Source: Candidatus Woesearchaeota archaeon (GTDB taxonomy: Archaea; Nanobdellota; Nanobdellia; SCGC-AAA011-G17; JAGVXY01). Taken from it: a stretch of 41,372 nt of DNA. The DNA is taken from positions 65,643 to 107,014 of the forward strand of contig JAGVXY010000010.1 in NCBI GenBank assembly GCA_018303545.1, read 5' to 3'. Below, one piece after another: positions 14,950 to 23,704 of the stretch; the first letter of the stretch is position 1, and each line of letters starts with the position of its first letter. The position numbers and the translations under genes are program-made. The notes under the pieces were generated by a model that was not told where the DNA came from, made no database searches, and saw only the letters and a list, made by a program, of their open reading frames with translations.

Positions 14950-15663
14950 ATGCAGCAGCAAGCACAGCATCAGATGATGGGATATGACAGGACAAGCGCA
15001 ATGTTTAGTCCTGATGGTAGGTTATTGCAGGTGGAATATGCAAAAAAGACAGTTAAAAGAGGTACCGTTGGAATAGGTATCGTTTACAAGGACGGAGTTC
15101 TATTCGTAGCAGACAAATGGATAAATGATAAACTTATAGTCAACTCAAGTGTTGAAAAAATCTTTGAGATTGATGAGCACATAGGCGCAACAGCAGTAGG
15201 TTTTGTTATGGACGGAAGAATCCTGATAGAAAAAGCGCAATTGTTAGCTCAGCAGCACAGGGTAACTTACGACGCACCTTTGGATGTTTTAACTTTAACT
15301 AAAGAAATCTGCAACATGAAGCAGTTTTATACTCAATATGGTGGTGCAAGGCCTTTCGGAGTTTCGTTATTGATAGGCGCAGTGAACCAAGAACCGGAAT
15401 TGTATGTTACAGACCCGGCGGGAATATTTTTCAAATACAAAGCAACTGCAGTAGGTGAAAATGAAACAGAAATAAAAGAAGTCTTGGAAAAGGAATACAA
15501 AGAAAGCATGAGTAGAGAACAAGCATTAGCATTGGCAATAAAAGCATTGAAAGCAGTTCTGACAAAAGACTTTGATATTAACAGGATAGACGCAGCTTCC
15601 ATAGATATGGAAAACAAGAAATTTACAAGAATAGAAAGAAACATAATCAACAAGGTAAAGTAA
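14950..15663 (+). CDS. psmA: 20S proteasome alpha subunit
   Basis: 237 residues. Alpha subunits form the outer, gate-forming rings of the 20S proteasome. Diagnostic start: GYDRTSAMFSPDGRLLQVEYAKKTVKRGT, with the YDR gating motif and the alpha-subunit signature FSPDGRLLQVEYA, then the proteasome core (GVLFVADKW, GATAVGFVMDGRILIE, GGARPFGVSLLIGAV, YVTDPAGIFFKYKATAVGENE). GGAGG (14935-14939) is 10 nt before ATG 14950 and 4 nt before a TTG at 14944; ATG is favoured. The beta subunit is not in the window. Confidence 0.97.
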   Translation: MQQQAQHQMMGYDRTSAMFSPDGRLLQVEYAKKTVKRGTVGIGIVYKDGVLFVADKWINDKLIVNSSVEKIFEIDEHIGATAVGFVMDGRILIEKAQLLAQQHRVTYDAPLDVLTLTKEICNMKQFYTQYGGARPFGVSLLIGAVNQEPELYVTDPAGIFFKYKATAVGENETEIKEVLEKEYKESMSREQALALAIKALKAVLTKDFDINRIDAASIDMENKKFTRIERNIINKVK

Positions 15664-15664
15664 A

Positions 15665-16384
15665 ATGGTAAGCGTAGATGAAGCAGTGATTGCAAAGCTT
15701 AAGTTAAAAGAAGGCACAAAGATCCAGCGCCATGTAGGCATGGAATTTGAAATTTTAGTGGATTGCGAAAAAGCCATGGAATTTAAGCAGGGCAGGAAAG
15801 TTGACATCAATGATGTTTTGGCTGTAACAGACATTTTCACGAATGTCAAACAGGGAGACAAGGCTCCAGATAATGTCTTGAAAGAGATTTTCGGCACAGC
15901 AGATTCTAATAAAATTGCCGCCATAATTTTAAGAGATGGTAGCATTCAGCTTACAACAGACTACAAGTCAAAAATAAGAGAAGAAAAAAAGAAAAAGATC
16001 ATTGCGTTAATAGCAAAAGAAGGTATTGACCCAAGGACAAAAGCGCCATTGCCGCCAAAAAGAATAGAGTTGGCAATGCAGCAGGTTAAAGTCAATATCG
16101 ATGAGTTCAAAAAGCCTGAAGAACAGATAGCAGGCATAGTTGACCAGCTTAGACCGATTTTACCGATAAGTTTTGAAAAGAAAACATTATCCATTAGTAT
16201 CCCTGCCAAGTTTGGTTCCCAGGCTTACGGCATACTGAAAAGATTTGGGGGCATAAAAAAGGAAGACTGGTTAGCCAATGGATCTTTATCTGCAACGTTG
16301 GAAGTTTCAGCAGGTTCTCAAGAAGAACTTTTTGATGAGCTGAATAAATTGACTCATGGTGATGTGTTGATAAAAGAAATGTAA
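15665..16384 (+). CDS. Ribosome maturation protein SBDS
   Basis: 239 residues, with the three usual domains: N-terminal FYSH (about 1-90; HVGMEFEILVDCEKAMEFKQG, ILRDGSIQLTTDYKSK), central helical (about 95-165; DPRTKAPLPPKRIELAMQQ) and C-terminal ferredoxin-like (about 168-239). In eukaryotes SBDS/Sdo1 removes eIF6 from the large subunit with an EFL1 GTPase; the archaeal role is thought to be similar. It starts 1 nt after psmA, as in the conserved archaeal superoperon. Confidence 0.96.
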   Translation: MVSVDEAVIAKLKLKEGTKIQRHVGMEFEILVDCEKAMEFKQGRKVDINDVLAVTDIFTNVKQGDKAPDNVLKEIFGTADSNKIAAIILRDGSIQLTTDYKSKIREEKKKKIIALIAKEGIDPRTKAPLPPKRIELAMQQVKVNIDEFKKPEEQIAGIVDQLRPILPISFEKKTLSISIPAKFGSQAYGILKRFGGIKKEDWLANGSLSATLEVSAGSQEELFDELNKLTHGDVLIKEM

Positions 16385-16400
16385 TTAGGAGGAATTTAAA

Positions 16401-17120
16401 ATGTCTAAATTATTAATAGAAGACAAGGAAGTAGTAATCCCCGGTCAAATATTGGCCGAAGGAATGGACTATCTGCCTAGCAATGGTGCCATTCGTGAGG
16501 GAGACAACATAATCTCTACTTCAATGGGAGTCGTTTCTCTTAGCGGAAGATTAATAAAAATTATACCGCTCACGAAACGTTATGTCCCGCAAATTGGAGA
16601 TGTAGTTGTTGGATTTGTCAAGGATTTGACTTATTCAAGTTGGTTTATTGATATTGGTTATTCAAATGATGCAGTACTTTCAATGAAAGATGCCACTTCA
16701 GATTTTATTGAGCGTGGCGCTGATTTGACGCAGTACTTTTCGCATGGCGATTATATGGTCGCAAAGATAGCCAATGTTACAAAGACAAAAGCTGTGGATA
16801 TTACAATGCGTGAGCCAGGTTTGAAAAAACTTTATGGCGGCAAGATCATTGAAGTTAATCCCGCTCGTGTTCCAAGAATTATTGGAAAGCAGGGTAGCAT
16901 GATCAAAATTATAAAAGACAGCACTGGCTGCATGATTACCGTCGGTCAGAATGGAATCATCTGGTTAAAAGGCCCAGACTTGAAAAATGAGCTCATTGCA
17001 ACTGAAGCGATAATGCGCATCAATGAATGTTCTTATACTCAGGGGCTTACAGAGCAGACAGAAGCATTTTTGAAAGAGAGAACAGGAGGTAAGCAACATG
17101 GCGTACACCAAGAGGCTTGA
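16401..17120 (+). CDS. rrp4: Exosome RNA-binding subunit Rrp4
   Basis: 239 residues forming part of the exosome cap that binds RNA and feeds it to the Rrp41/Rrp42 ring. N-terminal domain (VVIPGQILAEGMDYLPSNGAIREGD, about 11-35), S1 domain (about 66-140; GDVVVGFVKDLTYSSWFIDIGYSNDAVLSM) and a KH domain (about 148-205; INPARVPRIIGKQGSMIKIIKDSTGC with the GKQGSM loop). GGAGG sits about 8 nt before the ATG. It overlaps rrp41 by 23 nt. Confidence 0.96.
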   Translation: MSKLLIEDKEVVIPGQILAEGMDYLPSNGAIREGDNIISTSMGVVSLSGRLIKIIPLTKRYVPQIGDVVVGFVKDLTYSSWFIDIGYSNDAVLSMKDATSDFIERGADLTQYFSHGDYMVAKIANVTKTKAVDITMREPGLKKLYGGKIIEVNPARVPRIIGKQGSMIKIIKDSTGCMITVGQNGIIWLKGPDLKNELIATEAIMRINECSYTQGLTEQTEAFLKERTGGKQHGVHQEA

Positions 17121-17811
17121 TGGAAGAAAGTTAGATGAGCTTCGTAAAGTCGAAGCTAAGGTAGGCGTAATAAAGACTGCCGCTGGTTCAGCAATGTTCC
17201 GAATGGGTAACACAATTGCTTACGCAGCAGTTAGAGGTCCAAGGGAAGTTTTTCCAAGATCTATGGCAAAGCCAGATACTGCTGTTCTAAGATGCTATTA
17301 TGATATGATGGCATTTTCTGGTGCAGGAGAAAGAGTACGTCCAGGACCAAGCAGGCGTTCAAAAGAAATTTCGATGGTCACTGCAAAAGCATTGGAGCCG
17401 GTTTTAGATTTGACTGAGTTTCCAAAATCAGGTATAGATGTTTTTATTGAGCTCATTCAGACTGATGCAGGAACAAGATGCGCAGGAATTTGCGCAGCTG
17501 CTTTAGCTTTGGCCGATGCAGGATTCAGCATGAAAGATATGGTCTGTGCTGTTGCAATGGGCGTCATCGACGGAACTGTCGTTGCTGATTTGGACAAGGC
17601 AGAAGAGGATTATGACAAAGGACCAGTAGCAGATTTAGCTATGGCTATGCTTCCTCGTTCTGGTGAAGTTACATTGATGCAGATGGATGGTGAAGCATCT
17701 CAAGAGCACATTATTGAAGCTGTTGAATTGATGAAGAAATCCATCAAGAAGATTTACGAAGTCCAGAAGAAAGCTTTGCTGGAGAAATATGGGGGCGTTA
17801 AAGATGAATAA
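17098..17811 (+). CDS. rrp41: Exosome catalytic subunit Rrp41
   Basis: 237 residues of the RNase PH fold; the phosphate-dependent 3'-5' exonuclease of the archaeal exosome. Features: LDGRKLDELRKVEAKVGV start, FSGAGERVRPGPSRRSKEISMVTAKAL with the RNA/phosphate-binding arginines, and DYDKGPVADLAMAMLP containing the catalytic acidic residue, so it should be active. GGAGG is 8 nt before the ATG, inside rrp4. Overlap with rrp42 depends on the start chosen for the latter (8 nt for ATG 17804). Confidence 0.96.
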   Translation: MAYTKRLDGRKLDELRKVEAKVGVIKTAAGSAMFRMGNTIAYAAVRGPREVFPRSMAKPDTAVLRCYYDMMAFSGAGERVRPGPSRRSKEISMVTAKALEPVLDLTEFPKSGIDVFIELIQTDAGTRCAGICAAALALADAGFSMKDMVCAVAMGVIDGTVVADLDKAEEDYDKGPVADLAMAMLPRSGEVTLMQMDGEASQEHIIEAVELMKKSIKKIYEVQKKALLEKYGGVKDE

Positions 17812-18580
17812 AATTATGAAAGACTACATTTTGGGCCTGCTTAGCAAAGGCGAGCGTATGGATGGACGTAAGCTTGACGAGTTCAGAAAACCGATAAAGA
17901 TTGAGTATGGTATTTCAACAAAATCTTCGGAAGGTTCAGCCATTGTTCATATTGGTGAAACAATGGTTATTGCTGGTGTTAAAATGGCAATAGGCAAACC
18001 CTATGAAGATACACCTGATGAAGGAAGTTTAACTGTGAACGTTGAATTGAGTCCAATGGCTTCTGAGTCATTTGAACCAGGACCACCAAACGATTATTCA
18101 ATTGAGTTGGCCCGCGTCACAGACAGAGTTGTTCGTGAGTCCGGCATGATTGATGTCAATAAGCTTTGCATAAAGGAAGGCGAAAAAATATGGATGGTAA
18201 ATGTAGACATCTATCCTATGAACGATGCAGGAAACTTATTTGATGCATGCGCTTTAGCCGCTTTGGCGGCAATAAAAGACGCTAAAATGCCTAAAATCGA
18301 GAATGACAAGGTTAATTACCATGAAAAAACAAGCAAAGGATTGCCTTTGAAGAAGACGCCAATTTCCGTAACCGTTATAAAGATAGGCAAGCATCTGCTC
18401 GTAGATCCTTTAGTTGAAGAGTTCAATGCTCTCGACGCTAGGCTTACAATAGGCATAGATGAAGCAAACAATCCCTGCGCAATACAGAAGGGGGGAGATG
18501 CTCCATTAAGTGCCTCAGACATCGATAAGATGATAACCCTGGCAAAAGAAAAGGTCAAAGAACTCAGGAAGGTGCTTTAA
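17804..18580 (+). CDS. rrp42: Exosome subunit Rrp42
   Basis: 258 residues, RNase PH fold, forms the hexameric ring with Rrp41 and contributes RNA-binding but not catalysis. Features: GERMDGRKLDEFRKPIKIEYG, GSAIVHIGETMVIAGVKMA, SPMASESFEPGPPNDYSIELARVTDRVVRES and WMVNVDIYPMNDAGNLFDACALAAL. ATG 17804 follows a G-rich ribosome site (17791-17795) by about 8 nt; ATG 17789 is upstream of that site and is less likely. rpoK follows after 1 nt. Confidence 0.96.
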   Translation: MNKIMKDYILGLLSKGERMDGRKLDEFRKPIKIEYGISTKSSEGSAIVHIGETMVIAGVKMAIGKPYEDTPDEGSLTVNVELSPMASESFEPGPPNDYSIELARVTDRVVRESGMIDVNKLCIKEGEKIWMVNVDIYPMNDAGNLFDACALAALAAIKDAKMPKIENDKVNYHEKTSKGLPLKKTPISVTVIKIGKHLLVDPLVEEFNALDARLTIGIDEANNPCAIQKGGDAPLSASDIDKMITLAKEKVKELRKVL

Positions 18581-18581
18581 T

Positions 18582-18797
18582 ATGACTGAACAGCGTTTGA
18601 CAAAGTATGAGAAGGCAAGGATAATCGGTGCAAGAGCATTGCAGATTGCAATGGGTGCTCCGATACTTGTTAAGATGACAAAGAAAAGCTATGAGGAGCT
18701 TGGCTACAATCCTATTAATATTGCCAAGTTAGAGCTTGAGAAAAACGTCATCCCTATAACAATAGTCAGACCATTGCCTTTAAAGACTGAGCTTTAA
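18582..18797 (+). CDS. rpoK: DNA-directed RNA polymerase subunit K (Rpb6)
   Basis: 71 residues. RpoK/Rpb6 stabilises the polymerase clamp and is the archaeal/eukaryotic counterpart of omega. The hallmark LTKYEKARIIGARALQIAMGAPILV (about 6-30) and the end VIPITIVRPLP are clear. It closes the superoperon, where other archaea often have L37Ae and RpoP instead. T-rich DNA (18797-18840) follows, containing both a likely terminator and the next gene's TATA box. Confidence 0.96.
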   Translation: MTEQRLTKYEKARIIGARALQIAMGAPILVKMTKKSYEELGYNPINIAKLELEKNVIPITIVRPLPLKTEL

Positions 18798-18847
18798 ATT
18801 TATTTTTTAGTAATCTTTTTATATTACTTCTTATTTTTTAATGTTCC

Positions 18848-19114
18848 ATGACAAATATAAGTTCAATTGTGGATGTAATAGCCTCAGATCGAAATCTGGT
18901 TCAAGAGTTATTTGAATCAATACCCTTAATAGTTGAATTCTGCAAGAAGCATGATGTAATGATTGAAGGTATTGGTATTCAAACAGAAGAAGCTAAAATC
19001 GGACTTGCTTTCTACTTCAATGACAATCTAGGTCATTATACAAAAGATGGGCTTTTGAACTCTGTTGTTGGAGAAATAATTGATATTGAAGCTATATATA
19101 AAACAAAATTTTAG
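18848..19114 (+). CDS. Hypothetical protein, 88 residues
   Basis: A soluble, slightly acidic protein with a helix-rich first half (SIVDVIASDRNLVQELFESIPLIVEFCKKH) and strands later (GIGIQTEEAKIGLAFYFND). Not recognised. A TATA box (CTTTTTATATT, about 18815-18825) lies about 28 nt before ATG 18848, with no ribosome site, so it is leaderless and separate from the superoperon. Convergent with the HAD phosphatase gene (4 nt between ends). Confidence 0.6.
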   Translation: MTNISSIVDVIASDRNLVQELFESIPLIVEFCKKHDVMIEGIGIQTEEAKIGLAFYFNDNLGHYTKDGLLNSVVGEIIDIEAIYKTKF

Positions 19115-19118
19115 AATA

Positions 19119-19733
19119 TTAAACTCTCTTCATTATCCATTCGGCAGCCTCGTATAAATTTCTTGCGGTAATATTTCCAGGCTCCATATAATATTTGCAT
19201 TTAATTTTAGGATTAATCAGTATTCCTATTCCGCCTGCGTTTATTCCAGTCATTACATCGCTTTCTCTGTCTCCAATGAAAAATATCTTCGAGAAGTCTT
19301 TCAATTCTAAACCCCATTCTTCTGCGGCTTTTTCAAGCATCCCTATTTCTGGCTTCCTGAGCCTTAGCCGGGAATCAGATTTGGATAAAACATAATTATT
19401 TTCCAAATTAATCCCATGTTCTATCGCATAATCTATTGAAACATATGGGCAGTATTGCCAACTGTTTACAACCACCCCATTGGACTGCAATATTTTATCT
19501 AAACTTTCATGCACCTCTTTGACATTATTTTCGCTGTAATCCCCATATGCAACCCATGATTGATTTGTTCCCACCATTAATTTTATTCTTTTGTCGGTAT
19601 TGAACCATCTCAATCCATTTATAGCATTATCAAGAAATTCAATCTGTTCGTGCCAATTTTTTTCTTTTCCCAAAGGGCCCACATCTTTTATAATCGTTCC
19701 ATCCCTGTCCAGCCCAATTAATATTTTTTCCAC
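19119..19733 (-). CDS. HAD-family phosphatase, GmhB/histidinol-phosphatase-like
   Basis: 204 residues. HAD motif I LDRDGTI (Asp9, Asp11), motif II around MVGTNQS, motif III lysine in RLRKPEIGML and motif IV IGDRESDVMTGINAGG are all present, in the order of the GmhB/HisB-N branch, which dephosphorylates sugar bisphosphates or histidinol phosphate. The four-cysteine zinc loop of GmhB/HisB-N is missing: the loop between NSWQYCPY and the RKPE motif has only one Cys, so the substrate may differ. The TATA box for this strand is at about 19753-19763. Confidence 0.85.
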   Translation of the reverse strand: MEKILIGLDRDGTIIKDVGPLGKEKNWHEQIEFLDNAINGLRWFNTDKRIKLMVGTNQSWVAYGDYSENNVKEVHESLDKILQSNGVVVNSWQYCPYVSIDYAIEHGINLENNYVLSKSDSRLRLRKPEIGMLEKAAEEWGLELKDFSKIFFIGDRESDVMTGINAGGIGILINPKIKCKYYMEPGNITARNLYEAAEWIMKRV

Positions 19734-19832
19734 GTATTAAATTCTTCAGTATAAATATATAAATTTTTCCAAACAAAAAGCTTTAAATACAACTTCTTTC
19801 AATTTAATCTTTTCAAGGAAGGTGTTTAAAAA

Positions 19833-20903
19833 ATGGTGAGGAAAACAATAGTATTCTTATTGATGGGCATACTAATAGTTTCAGGTTGTTATCTCGGAAA
19901 TAAATTAACTGCAATGGTAGTTTCCGATGAAAATAATGAAACATCTGATAAACTAAATGAAGAATCTTTTGATCCATGCCAGATTGTTGGTTTGAATTGG
20001 TATATGGATGATAAGGTTATTACTGGTGGTTCAACGAAAATTAAAGTTCTTGGCCAGTGTTCAGGGCTTAAGATTGTTGCGCTGAATATTGATACAGGTG
20101 AAGAGCTTGTTTCAGATTCATTTGGCTTATCTGGATATTTCATATATTATCCGCAGATTTACAACAAGGGAAGATATATTTTAAGGGCAATGCAGAAAGG
20201 AAATATTAAATTTCAAAACAATGAGACCTTGTGGGTAAAAGGTGATTGCCAGTTAAAATCTGAAAACATAGTTGTAAAAGACAAGGAATATTTCAAGGCA
20301 AATGCAGGCTATTGGACTAAAAATAAAGAATTTGTGCAATTCTATGCCCCCACAAATGGTTTATGTGAAGGATGGAAGGCAAAAATTACATTTGAAAACA
20401 AGAATAACGGCATCCAATACGAACCAAAGGAATATTATTTGAACGGCAACTTTGTCATATTCAATGAGACTGCAGAGACTGCGTGCTTAAAGAATTCAAA
20501 AGATTGTTATTCAAAATATCTGGTCACAATTGAGCTTACTCCGGAAGACACAGCAACTACATTTCTCTATGTCATTCCGACTAGATGCTGCATTGAAAAT
20601 TTCACGGCTAAAAGGTTTGACACACAAAATGGATTCCCTATAGATATGTTTTTTGCCCCAGAAGATTGCGAAGGCATTAATATAACATTGGAATTTTATC
20701 CTCTGACCCCAAAATCAGACTATAAAATAAATCCATATGATGATGTTAAATTTGTGCCAAAAAGCAACAGCTTCACAATTGATGCAAAATGTTTAATGGA
20801 TGCTTGGGGTAATTGCGCAGATAAATCGCAATATAGAATTACTCCGAGATTGTATGGCGAGCCATTGGGTGAACCAATTGTTGTGACAGTAAGGGCAAAT
20901 TAA
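19833..20903 (+). CDS. Putative lipoprotein with beta-rich extracellular domains
   Basis: 356 residues. A basic N-terminus and hydrophobic stretch end in a lipobox-like IVSGC (Cys19), suggesting a lipid-anchored extracellular protein. The rest is mainly beta with conserved-looking cysteine pairs (FDPCQIV, GQCSG, GDCQL, TRCCIENF, PEDCEG, AKCLMDAWGNC) and probably holds two or three Ig-like domains. No family recognised. AAGGAAGGTG provides a ribosome site and GCTTTAAATAC (about 19781-19791) a TATA box. It overlaps the convergent DHH gene by 4 nt. Confidence 0.8.
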   Translation: MVRKTIVFLLMGILIVSGCYLGNKLTAMVVSDENNETSDKLNEESFDPCQIVGLNWYMDDKVITGGSTKIKVLGQCSGLKIVALNIDTGEELVSDSFGLSGYFIYYPQIYNKGRYILRAMQKGNIKFQNNETLWVKGDCQLKSENIVVKDKEYFKANAGYWTKNKEFVQFYAPTNGLCEGWKAKITFENKNNGIQYEPKEYYLNGNFVIFNETAETACLKNSKDCYSKYLVTIELTPEDTATTFLYVIPTRCCIENFTAKRFDTQNGFPIDMFFAPEDCEGINITLEFYPLTPKSDYKINPYDDVKFVPKSNSFTIDAKCLMDAWGNCADKSQYRITPRLYGEPLGEPIVVTVRAN

Positions 20904-21928
20904 ATTTTTTCTTTTATTTTTTCTGTAAATTTTGAGAAATCTCTTTTTGCAATATTGCCTCCGCATGCAGCGATATGTCCCCCGCCATAGCCTTCAACAT
21001 CTTCCAAGGCATTCTTTATTAGCTTTGGCAGATTATGGTCATGCGATCTCATGCTTATAATAACCCTGTCGCCTTTAATTCTGCCAACCAGTATTAATCT
21101 ACCTGGAAATCTATGCATTAATTCGTTAGACAATTCTCCTGTGAAGCTGTACTTAGTTGAAGCATAAGTATAAATAATATATTTTCCATCTTCTGCAGAG
21201 CCTATTGCTTCTTGTAAAAAATTATTATAAACAGTAAGCAGTTTGTTACATTTTTTGTTAACAAATTTTGCTCTGGGTGTTTCATTTCTTAAAAGTTCAT
21301 AAGGTGATTCAATCTTTCTAAGAACATTTGTGTATTTTATCGCATCACTGGTCATGCCCATTATTGCAAAATTAAAAACCCTGACTAATTTTCCTATTTC
21401 TGTGCCAAACATTGCATGCCCAGGATCCTTTACGTTTCCAGGCATCAGGTCTGGATACTCTTTAAGAAACTCTTTGGTGATATCTTTTGGTAGATTCCAG
21501 TCCGCCAAGGTGCCTAAAAAGCCAAGCCAAAGATTATTTTCAGTTATTTTATAACATAAATATGATGTTGGTTTATTATCGTCTTTTTTTCTTAATTGCG
21601 GATTGTAGTATTTGACATACTCCCTCTTTACGGGCGGATGATGATCTATCCATAGTATGGGTACGTTTGCTTCATCAATAAAATCTTGATCAATAAGCGG
21701 TTTGTCTAAAACGATTATCAAATCAGGAGAATTTTCTCTTACTTTGTACATAAAGTCTTTTGTAAGCATAGGCGAAGATTTCAGAGGAAGCCCCTTGCCA
21801 CGATCTAAATATTTACTCATGAGCAAATAGCTGCATACTCCGTCTGTATCGTCATCATAGAATATCAATGGCCTTTCACTCTTTGCCAAAATCTTTCTTA
21901 TCTCTGCGATGTCTTTCTTGCTTATCAT
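20900..21928 (-). CDS. DHH/RecJ-like phosphoesterase
   Basis: 342 residues. DHH domain with motif I YDDDTDG (24-30) and motif III IDHHPP (94-99), and a C-terminal DHHA1-type domain with EGYGGGHIAACGG near the end. This is the archaeal RecJ-like / nanoRNase-like superfamily, two-metal nucleases or phosphodiesterases active on short or single-stranded nucleic acids or related substrates. Which of these cannot be told from sequence alone. Its ATG overlaps the stop of the surface-protein gene at 21925 (4 nt), so the two are co-transcribed. Confidence 0.92.
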   Translation of the reverse strand: MISKKDIAEIRKILAKSERPLIFYDDDTDGVCSYLLMSKYLDRGKGLPLKSSPMLTKDFMYKVRENSPDLIIVLDKPLIDQDFIDEANVPILWIDHHPPVKREYVKYYNPQLRKKDDNKPTSYLCYKITENNLWLGFLGTLADWNLPKDITKEFLKEYPDLMPGNVKDPGHAMFGTEIGKLVRVFNFAIMGMTSDAIKYTNVLRKIESPYELLRNETPRAKFVNKKCNKLLTVYNNFLQEAIGSAEDGKYIIYTYASTKYSFTGELSNELMHRFPGRLILVGRIKGDRVIISMRSHDHNLPKLIKNALEDVEGYGGGHIAACGGNIAKRDFSKFTEKIKEKI

Positions 21929-23535
21929 TGAGCATCCGGTCTCTTACCGTAAAGATTTTCACCACTGTCTTTATCAGAAATTATTTTGTAGGATTTATCA
22001 TAGTTTCTTTGCGCTGGAGGAACATTTCTTTTAAGACCAAGCTCAATCATCGCTTTATTTTTGCTCTGCATAATCCATATGATTGCAGAAGCGCCTATTA
22101 CTAAGAATATTATTATAATCACAACCGTTCGCACTAATGGAAATTTGTCCTCTTGTGGCACGCATTGTCCGCTCATGCAAACTTCATCAGAGGTGCATAC
22201 TACATCTTCATCGCAATTAAAGCAGTTCTCGCCTTCGTCTATTTGGCCATTGCCGCAGGTTTTTATTTCATAGTCATCAATTATTTCAACTGTTGCTCCA
22301 GCGGTCAGACTTGTGTTTACATCCATAGATGAATTATCGTAATCCTCTACAATTAGATTCCAACTGAAGGATGCGGATCCAAGAGTGTTGCTTACAGTTA
22401 CAAGGACAGTATAATTTCCCTTGTCGCCAATCTCTGTTACAATGTTCTTTGTTGGGCCAGTTTCACTTGCAGTATCCCCATTATAACTCCAGGTATAGCT
22501 TAAGCCCATTCCTGTAGCAGTTATTTGGAACAATTGTGATCCTCCCTCAGTTATAGAAACAATTTGGGATGGAGAGTAAAATATTATTACAGGTGTGCCT
22601 TGAACAGCCGTATTATTTGCAGAGATAACAAGTGTGATATTATTACTATTAGCGGAGCTTTCTGTATCATTAGCATAAAACGTTATATATCTTGTGCCGG
22701 AAAATCCGCTTTGTGAGGATAATGTTGCATTGCCTGAAGATATGCTGATAGTTACATTATTCACAGCTGAATGATAAAATGATAATGTCTCATTGTCTGC
22801 ATCAATAAAATAATTATAGAGATTGATAATTATGCTTTGCCCATAAGCCCAATTTTTTCCAGGTATGCTCCCCGAAAAAGTTACGGGGTCATTAACTGCG
22901 TCGACATTTAGTCGAACCATGTTACTTGTACTTGTTAGTCCGCCGTTAGATGCAGTAAAAACAACATCTTCTATTCCTGACCAGTTTGCTTGCGGTGTTA
23001 AGGTAACCAAAGCATTAGCTATCGAAATAGCTACCTTAGAGTTTCCAGAAACAGAATAAGTAAGACTATCTCCGCTGAAATATTGCGATAGGTTGATTAT
23101 GTTTGGGTACCTTATATCTTCACTCATGTTTAGATTCGGGATAACCCCTGAGAAAGATGGAGCGTTATTAATGTTTATTTCGAAAGTTCTGTTTACAATG
23201 GCATATTCGCTTATTGCATCGTTTGCTCCAAGGCAGTTCCATGAATACCACCCATTAGCTAGATTGTTTATAATAAAAACTGCTGTCGCATCTTTTGCAG
23301 CATTTTGCGTGCTTGCAGGTGCCCATGAACCAGACATGTTTGTGTAGATAGTTATATTCGTATTTGGGTTAAGGTTAGATGTGCAGGTGAAAGTTACATT
23401 TCTTGTATCGGTGTATATTGTTGCATCGGGGGGATTTGTCAGAGTAGATACGGCATTCGCATTTTCAACAATGTATAAGCTCGCAGCAGCTATCATAAAT
23501 AAAAATACAACTAGATATAAACCCCTTTTAAACAT
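21925..23535 (-). CDS. Cell-surface protein with Ig/cadherin-like repeats
   Basis: 536 residues. Signal peptide (1-29, MFKRGLYLVVFLFMIAAASLYIV), at least four beta-sandwich repeats (about 30-400) of the Ig/cadherin-like kind, the last PKD-like (TATGMGLSYTWSYNGDTASETGP), a Cys-rich segment (CGNGQIDEGENCFNCDEDVVCTSDEVCMSGQCV), a membrane helix (about 470-495) and a short basic tail. It is probably an adhesin or envelope component. ATG 23535 is chosen because ATG 23562 lies inside the TATA box. Rich in N-x-S/T sites. Confidence 0.88.
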   Translation of the reverse strand: MFKRGLYLVVFLFMIAAASLYIVENANAVSTLTNPPDATIYTDTRNVTFTCTSNLNPNTNITIYTNMSGSWAPASTQNAAKDATAVFIINNLANGWYSWNCLGANDAISEYAIVNRTFEININNAPSFSGVIPNLNMSEDIRYPNIINLSQYFSGDSLTYSVSGNSKVAISIANALVTLTPQANWSGIEDVVFTASNGGLTSTSNMVRLNVDAVNDPVTFSGSIPGKNWAYGQSIIINLYNYFIDADNETLSFYHSAVNNVTISISSGNATLSSQSGFSGTRYITFYANDTESSANSNNITLVISANNTAVQGTPVIIFYSPSQIVSITEGGSQLFQITATGMGLSYTWSYNGDTASETGPTKNIVTEIGDKGNYTVLVTVSNTLGSASFSWNLIVEDYDNSSMDVNTSLTAGATVEIIDDYEIKTCGNGQIDEGENCFNCDEDVVCTSDEVCMSGQCVPQEDKFPLVRTVVIIIIFLVIGASAIIWIMQSKNKAMIELGLKRNVPPAQRNYDKSYKIISDKDSGENLYGKRPDAQ

Positions 23536-23560
23536 TCTTAAAAATATTAACGGAACGGGC

Positions 23561-23570
23561 ATTTAAATAT
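23561..23570 (-). promoter_or_regulatory. TATA box of the surface-protein gene
   Basis: ATATTTAAAT read on the minus strand lies about 30 nt before ATG 23535. It overlaps the upstream in-frame ATG at 23562, ruling that out as the start. The divergent pheS TATA box (about 23674-23682) shares the 169-nt space. Confidence 0.6.
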
Positions 23571-23704
23571 TTTTTGGAATTTATTCCAAAAGAAATATGG
23601 CTTTAGATAGGTTTAATTATATCGGGACAAAAGTTATATTGCCATTACAATGCGGTTTTATAAAGAGATAATTATTTAAATCTGCGCTTTCTTATTAAAA
23701 TACA

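Noticed and set aside
15333-15945. Overlapping minus-strand frames opposite psmA and SBDS
   Set aside because: Shadows of two well-supported genes; no promoter or ribosome site.
23562-23562. Upstream ATG for the Ig-like surface protein
   Set aside because: It falls inside the TATA box, so it would not be on the transcript; ATG 23535 gives a normal signal peptide.
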